A stretch of DNA of 64,000 nt from Okeania sp. SIO2C9 (lineage in GTDB: Bacteria; Cyanobacteriota; Cyanobacteriia; Cyanobacteriales; Microcoleaceae), in the NCBI RefSeq assembly GCF_010672455.1, contig NZ_JAAHGO010000003.1, forward strand, positions 273,495-337,494. Direction: 5' to 3'. The notes beneath the pieces are model-generated. The model was not told where the DNA came from and ran no database searches. It worked only from the letters and a program-made list of their open reading frames with translations. Position numbers and translations under genes: made by a program. Of this stretch, positions 61,960-64,000 are shown one piece after another. Every line of letters starts with the position of its first letter. Within the stretch, counting starts at the first letter, position 1.

Positions 61960-62163
61960 ATGAACTCTCAAAACTCTCAGCACTTAGATAATATATCTAC
62001 TTTAGATCGAGTTGTTGTGACACTCTTGGTAGCATTTTCTATGTTCATTGTTAGTTATAGTGCAACCCGTGTTTATCTAACTCAATCATCTGAACAAAAC
62101 CCTCAAGTTGAATCTAATGTTATTCCTCATCCAGCTTCTTTATGGAGTGAACTGGGTCGATAA
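61960..62163 (+). CDS. Small single-helix membrane protein (67 aa), hypothetical
   Basis: MNSQNSQHLDNISTLDRVVV, then the membrane helix TLLVAFSMFIVSYSATRVYL and a polar tail ending SLWSELGR. Preceded by GAGGAG (about 61942), a good ribosome binding site. Probably paired with the small gene just upstream. Function unknown. Confidence 0.65.
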   Translation: MNSQNSQHLDNISTLDRVVVTLLVAFSMFIVSYSATRVYLTQSSEQNPQVESNVIPHPASLWSELGR

Positions 62164-62407
62164 TTTATTCTATCAAAGCGGAGATAATCTTTGATTTTCA
62201 ACACCCATAAACAAGTTATTTTTCTGAATATACTTTTATATAAGCTGTAACTTTTCAATATCAAAATGTTACAGCTTATATTAATTTTAGATTTGATTTA
62301 ACTGAAAACTCACTCATACCATTTCTGAATAGTAATGCTATATTTGCTTGCCTATCTTCCCATTTCCCCATCACCAAAATATATAGCAAACTTTGTGAGA
62401 TTTGGTA

Positions 62408-63340
62408 TCAGAGATGATTTTTAACTTTTAACTTGCGAGTAGCGCTTGATTTTAATGACATCCGAAATTCATCAGGATTCTGGCCAACAAGGCGTCTGAA
62501 GAACTTAATAAAATTAGTCGTCTCTTCAAATCCTAAAGAATATCCCACCTCTTTCACGGTTGCTTCGCTAAAAAGCAATCTGCGTTGTGCTTCAACTGCA
62601 ACCCGCTCATTCGTAATTGTCTTCGGAGATTTTCCAACGGTTGCCATACAGATGCGATAAAGTGTTCTCTCCGTACAATTTATCTGAGCAGCATACCATT
62701 TCACATTTCGACAGAACTCAAACGATCGCTCCAACAAGTCAACAAATTCTAGAAACCTCGGATCTATAAGCTTACCCTGGTGATGTTTTCCAGATTCCAC
62801 AGCAGCCTGAAATGCGAAAGCTATCACAGACCACAGTAGATATTGAGCAGCGGGTTGCGAAGGCTGAATAGATTTCATTGTTTGATGAATTTCCAATAGT
62901 TCGATGTGTTGTTTAAGAATTTGGGCTTTGCACAGCTCAATAGATGTGACTGATGGCCAAATGTATTGCATGGTAGACCAGGATAAGAAACTCGAAATAC
63001 TGGTTGGCATTCCTAATAAATTGCTAGGCAAGGCAGCAGGCAAAAACACTACCATTAAACCATTTAATCCCTCAGAATGGCCAAAATGGTGTATCTGATT
63101 GGCACAAACGTGAATTAATGTCCCGGTCTTGACAGGGTAATCAATAAAATCAACACCATGAATTCCCTGCCCTTGTGTAAACAAAATCAAAGCATGAAAG
63201 TTGATGCGGTGAGCTTGCCTAGGATCGTGGTCAGCAGGAATCTCTCGTCGATTAAAATCCGCCAATCTTAGAACTTCAAATCGACTGTTAATTGTAGGTG
63301 ACCATTCGACGTTTGGAAGAGACCATGGCTGGGTGTCCAT
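62408..63340 (-). CDS. AraC-family transcriptional regulator
   Basis: 310 residues. N-terminal cupin-like sensing domain (HRINFHALILFTQGQGIHGV; GTLIHVCANQIHHFGH). The C-terminal two-helix-turn-helix DNA-binding domain is CRNVKWYAAQINCTERTLYR, then KTITNERVAVEAQRRLLFSE and TVKEVGYSLGFEETTNFIKF followed by FRRLVGQNPDEFR. Regulator of an unknown operon; no divergent target gene remains because the upstream region is a tandem repeat. Codon use is a little more GC-rich than its neighbours, possibly acquired. Start ATG 63340. Confidence 0.9.
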   Translation of the reverse strand: MDTQPWSLPNVEWSPTINSRFEVLRLADFNRREIPADHDPRQAHRINFHALILFTQGQGIHGVDFIDYPVKTGTLIHVCANQIHHFGHSEGLNGLMVVFLPAALPSNLLGMPTSISSFLSWSTMQYIWPSVTSIELCKAQILKQHIELLEIHQTMKSIQPSQPAAQYLLWSVIAFAFQAAVESGKHHQGKLIDPRFLEFVDLLERSFEFCRNVKWYAAQINCTERTLYRICMATVGKSPKTITNERVAVEAQRRLLFSEATVKEVGYSLGFEETTNFIKFFRRLVGQNPDEFRMSLKSSATRKLKVKNHL

Positions 63341-63424
63341 TTTTAACCCTAAATATTACTGATATTGACCATTTTTTATATCGGCTGACCAGTATATAGT
63401 ATTCAGTGCATACTAATTTAACAG

Positions 63425-64000
63425 TTGTTGTCTAATGATATGTCCGATCGCATAGAGATCGGCAGTCTTACAAAGGTCATTAACAAAGTCATAACTTAGG
63501 CAATACAAGGTCAGGACTTACGCAAAGGCACTATTTATAGAGTTGATTAACTATTGGACAATAGTATTGAGCGCTATATATAGCGTATCTGCGTAAGTCC
63601 TAAAGGTATTTCTATTATTGCGACCGATAGAGAAGCAATCTCAAACCTAGATTTTGCTCCTCTAATACCAAGCGTGAAAAAAGAATGTTACAAATAGTTC
63701 CAAACTTTAGTTGTTGTCTAATGATATGTCCGATCGCATAGAGATCGGCAGTCTTACAAAGGTCATTAACAAAGTCATAACTTAGGCAATACAAGGTCAG
63801 GACTTACGCAAAGGCACTATTTATAGAGTTGATTAACTATTGGACAATAGTATTGAGCGCTATATATAGCGTATCTGCGTAAGTCCTAAAGGTATTTCTA
63901 TTATTGCGACCGATAGAGAAGCAATCTCAAACCTAGATTTTGCTCCTCTAATACCAAGCGTGAAAAAAGAATGTTACAAATAGTTCCAAACTTTAGTTGT
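63425..64000. repeat. Tandem duplication, 286-bp unit, running off the window
   Basis: The block starting ttgttgtctaatgatatgtc at 63425 repeats from 63711, and a third copy begins at 63997. The two units look identical base for base. Each contains ccgatcgcatagagatcggc, a full family 3 MITE (63512-63602 and 63798-63888, ends CAGGACTTACGCA / TGCGTAAGTCCTA, TSD AAGGT) and a TACCAAGCGTGAAAAAAGAA family 5 end. The number of copies beyond the edge is unknown; an assembly artefact is possible. Confidence 0.9.
63512..63602. mobile_element. MITE family 3 copy, TSD AAGGT (repeated at 63798-63888)
   Basis: 91 bp with inverted ends CAGGACTTACGCA and TGCGTAAGTCCTA; AAGGT on both sides (63507-63511 and 63603-63607). 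The centre contains the palindrome gctatatatagc. The identical second copy is part of the 286-bp tandem duplication. Confidence 0.85.

Overview
The window looks like chromosomal DNA of a filamentous cyanobacterium with a repeat-rich, AT-rich genome, of the Okeania/Trichodesmium/Lyngbya/Moorea kind. The genus is inferred, not proven. Support comes from a psbA (D1) 3' fragment, a psb34-type photosystem II assembly gene, a cyanobacterial type-A rnpB, frequent GCGATCGC (HIP1) octamers, heptanucleotide tandem repeats (STRR type) and TTTTCCACA-type DnaA boxes. Coding density is low. Long spacers are packed with short non-autonomous elements.

Layout. 0-7 kb: the 3' part of a haemagglutinin-repeat/CHAT protease gene, then debris (truncated phosphatase-like gene, psbA remnant with terminator) and a multi-pass membrane protein. 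7-14 kb: lipoprotein-type aldo/keto reductase, a broken Uma2 gene, a PBP4-type DD-peptidase, and an RDD/pilin-like gene split by a 144-bp element. 14-24 kb: a molybdenum hydroxylase cluster (PaoABC-type 2Fe-2S, FAD/4Fe-4S and Moco subunits, then XdhC-type chaperone and MocA-type cytidylyltransferase), followed by sufU. 24-37 kb: a trypco1-domain protein with a relic trypsin-like gene, a SulP transporter, a Gfo/Idh/MocA oxidoreductase, a sensor kinase, an FeS photolyase, a helically phased array of five DnaA-box-like sites, a DUF2811 protein and protoporphyrinogen oxidase. 37-46 kb: an OmpR-type regulator, an IS605-type relic, a TPR protein, psb34, thiG, a 225-240-bp tandem repeat array and a PhyH-type dioxygenase. 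46-54 kb: rnpB, tandemly repeated copies of the corA 3' end, corA, a lipid-A-disaccharide-synthase-related gene, an orphan IS605/omega-RNA-like right end and an acidic hypothetical gene. 54-64 kb: a one-module NRPS (C-A-PCP-TE) with an ornithine-like specificity code, flanked by direct repeats of local DNA, then an LRR protein, two small membrane proteins, an AraC regulator and a 286-bp tandem duplication running off the end.

The most coherent enzyme system is the Pao-type aldehyde oxidoreductase with its cofactor-maturation genes. The most striking genome-biology signals are: (1) at least six families of MITE-like elements whose ends and target duplications can be read directly, including one that cleanly interrupts a gene and two with empty-site comparisons; (2) the phased DnaA-box cluster outside a dnaA/dnaN context; (3) the solitary NRPS, whose thioesterase has Cys in place of Ser and which sits between duplicated segments; and (4) two TnpB-less IS605-type ends.

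All family and domain calls are by eye from motifs. No alignments or database searches were run.
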